Shown in pieces: positions 5,639 through 5,705 of a stretch of DNA of 5,705 nucleotides. Source of the DNA: an uncultured Oscillospiraceae bacterium (GTDB lineage: Bacteria > Bacillota > Clostridia > Oscillospirales > Oscillospiraceae); the NCBI GenBank assembly GCA_910578505.1, contig CAJTPV010000076.1:1-5705 (forward strand). The letters run 5' to 3'. The notes under the pieces are model-generated. The model did no database searches and was not told where the DNA came from. It saw nothing but the letters and a program-made list of their open reading frames with translations. Both the position numbers and the translations under genes were made by a program. Position 1 is the first letter of the stretch. Every line of letters begins with the position of its first letter.

Positions 5639-5705
5639 ATCGCAGTGAAGCCATGCAAATCATAAAGGAAGAAAATCTAAAGTGCTATAATTGGTTTCAC
5701 ACCCA
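5635..5705 (+). CDS. Start of an unknown gene, cut by the window end
   Basis: An ATG at 5635 overlaps the DUF434 stop in an ATGA arrangement, and AAGGAG (5621-5626) lies eight bases upstream, so translational coupling is likely. Only 23 codons are visible (MNRSEAMQIIKEENLKCYNW then FHT), open to the edge. They predict an amphipathic helix and are AT-rich, like the immunity-like genes rather than the DUF434 gene. The product cannot be identified from this fragment. Confidence 0.7.
   Translation, partial: MNRSEAMQIIKEENLKCYNWFHT

Overview
The window looks like accessory DNA from an integrative and conjugative element (ICE) of a gut-type Clostridia (Firmicutes) genome. Three things suggest this: near-consensus AGGAGG-type ribosome binding sites with housekeeping sigma promoters, a VirD4 coupling protein of the clostridial type followed by a small HTH_36-type protein, and a patchwork of GC-rich genes (VirD4, lipase, DUF434) alternating with visibly AT-richer small genes (immunity-like). 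The organism assignment is inference from style and gene content; no rRNA or core gene is present.

Layout. At 2-1504 (+) lies the 3' part of a VirD4/TraG-type coupling ATPase whose start is outside the window, followed 3 bp later by an 84-residue HTH protein (1508-1762). Then comes a 438-bp stretch with no confident large gene (1763-2200). It holds a perfect 14-bp-stem hairpin, two very short ORFs (one on the minus strand with an excellent ribosome binding site), small repeats and an open frame that may be a gene remnant. The mating-pore genes expected after VirD4 and HTH in such elements are absent, so this stretch may be a module boundary.

From 3967 leftwards runs a minus-strand operon: a near-consensus promoter, a membrane-anchored alpha/beta hydrolase (lipase-like, 3892-2522) and a 99-residue unknown protein 21 bp downstream (2500-2201). 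Divergent from it, a second strong promoter (3995-4023) drives a plus-strand set: an Imm22-type immunity protein (4061-4447), a chimeric gene (4462-4869), a DUF434 protein (4907-5638), and a further gene starting at 5635 that overlaps the DUF434 stop codon and runs off the window.

The most unusual feature is the chimeric gene. Its first about 30 codons and leader are a diverged copy (about 86% identical over 97 bp) of the 5' end of the DUF434 gene located 445 bp downstream, joined in frame to an unrelated AT-richer, immunity-like domain. This looks like an immunity cassette that has captured the translation start of the DUF434 gene. No toxin gene is visible, so the immunity-like genes look like orphan protection cargo on a mobile element; that is inference.
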